A stretch of 6,066 nt of DNA from assembly GCA_020345945.1 (NCBI GenBank), contig CP070773.1, forward strand, positions 140,041 to 146,106, in the 5' to 3' direction. This DNA is from Candidatus Bathyarchaeota archaeon (lineage in GTDB: Archaea > Thermoproteota > Bathyarchaeia > RBG-16-48-13 > GCA-020345945). The notes under the pieces are model-generated. The model saw only the letters and a program-made list of their open reading frames with translations, made no database searches and was not told the DNA's origin. A program made the position numbers and the translations under genes. Positions within the stretch are counted from its first letter, which is position 1, and each line of letters opens with the position of its first letter. Below, piece by piece: positions 6,052-6,066 of the stretch.

Positions 6052-6066
6052 GGTTCTAGTCAACAC

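Noticed and set aside
6061..6066. Upstream GTG/TTG as dehydrogenase start
   Set aside because: The residues LTRT before MKAAVYRG are not typical of the family. The ATG at 6051 matches the common N-terminus, though the window edge prevents certainty.

Overview
This 6.07 kb stretch looks like a chromosomal segment from an archaeon, with fairly even base composition. The evidence is heavy use of AGA/AGG, ATA and CTA codons, Shine-Dalgarno cores GGTGA and GGAGG sitting 6-7 bases before TTG or GTG starts, A/T-rich TATA-like boxes in place of bacterial -35/-10 pairs, and a gene mix seen in uncultured TACK/Asgard-type archaea. The phylum cannot be fixed from the sequence alone, and a deep-branching thermophilic bacterium is not fully excluded. 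There are no mobile elements, CRISPR arrays, rRNAs or tRNAs, and all genes seen are intact apart from one cut by the left edge.

Layout: (1) 1-513 (+), the C-terminal part of an MFS transporter cut by the left edge, meeting tail to tail with (2) 534-1535 (-), a PP-loop ATP pyrophosphatase of the ThiI/MnmA-like tRNA sulfur-transfer type with a C-terminal NFACT-R-type domain. A 187-base divergent promoter region follows. (3) 1723-2856 (+) is an enolase-superfamily sugar-acid dehydratase of the galactonate dehydratase (DgoD) type. (4) 3059-4120 (+) is an uncharacterised protein with a coiled coil, a PH/GRAM-like domain and a zinc ribbon. (5) 4205-4960 (+) is an HpcH/HpaI-family class II (metal-dependent) 2-keto-3-deoxy-acid aldolase. 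(6) 5026-6051 (-), convergent with the aldolase, is a zinc-dependent medium-chain alcohol/sugar dehydrogenase.

Genes 3, 5 and 6, perhaps with transporter 1, make chemical sense together as a non-phosphorylative sugar-oxidation route: dehydrogenase (sugar to lactone/acid), dehydratase (acid to 2-keto-3-deoxy acid), aldolase (to pyruvate plus an aldehyde), with MFS uptake. The unusual point is that the retro-aldol enzyme is an HpcH/HpaI-type protein rather than the DapA-type KDG aldolase known from Sulfolobus. Genes 2 and 4 look like unrelated neighbours. The most novel-looking single gene is the coiled-coil/PH-like/zinc-ribbon protein.
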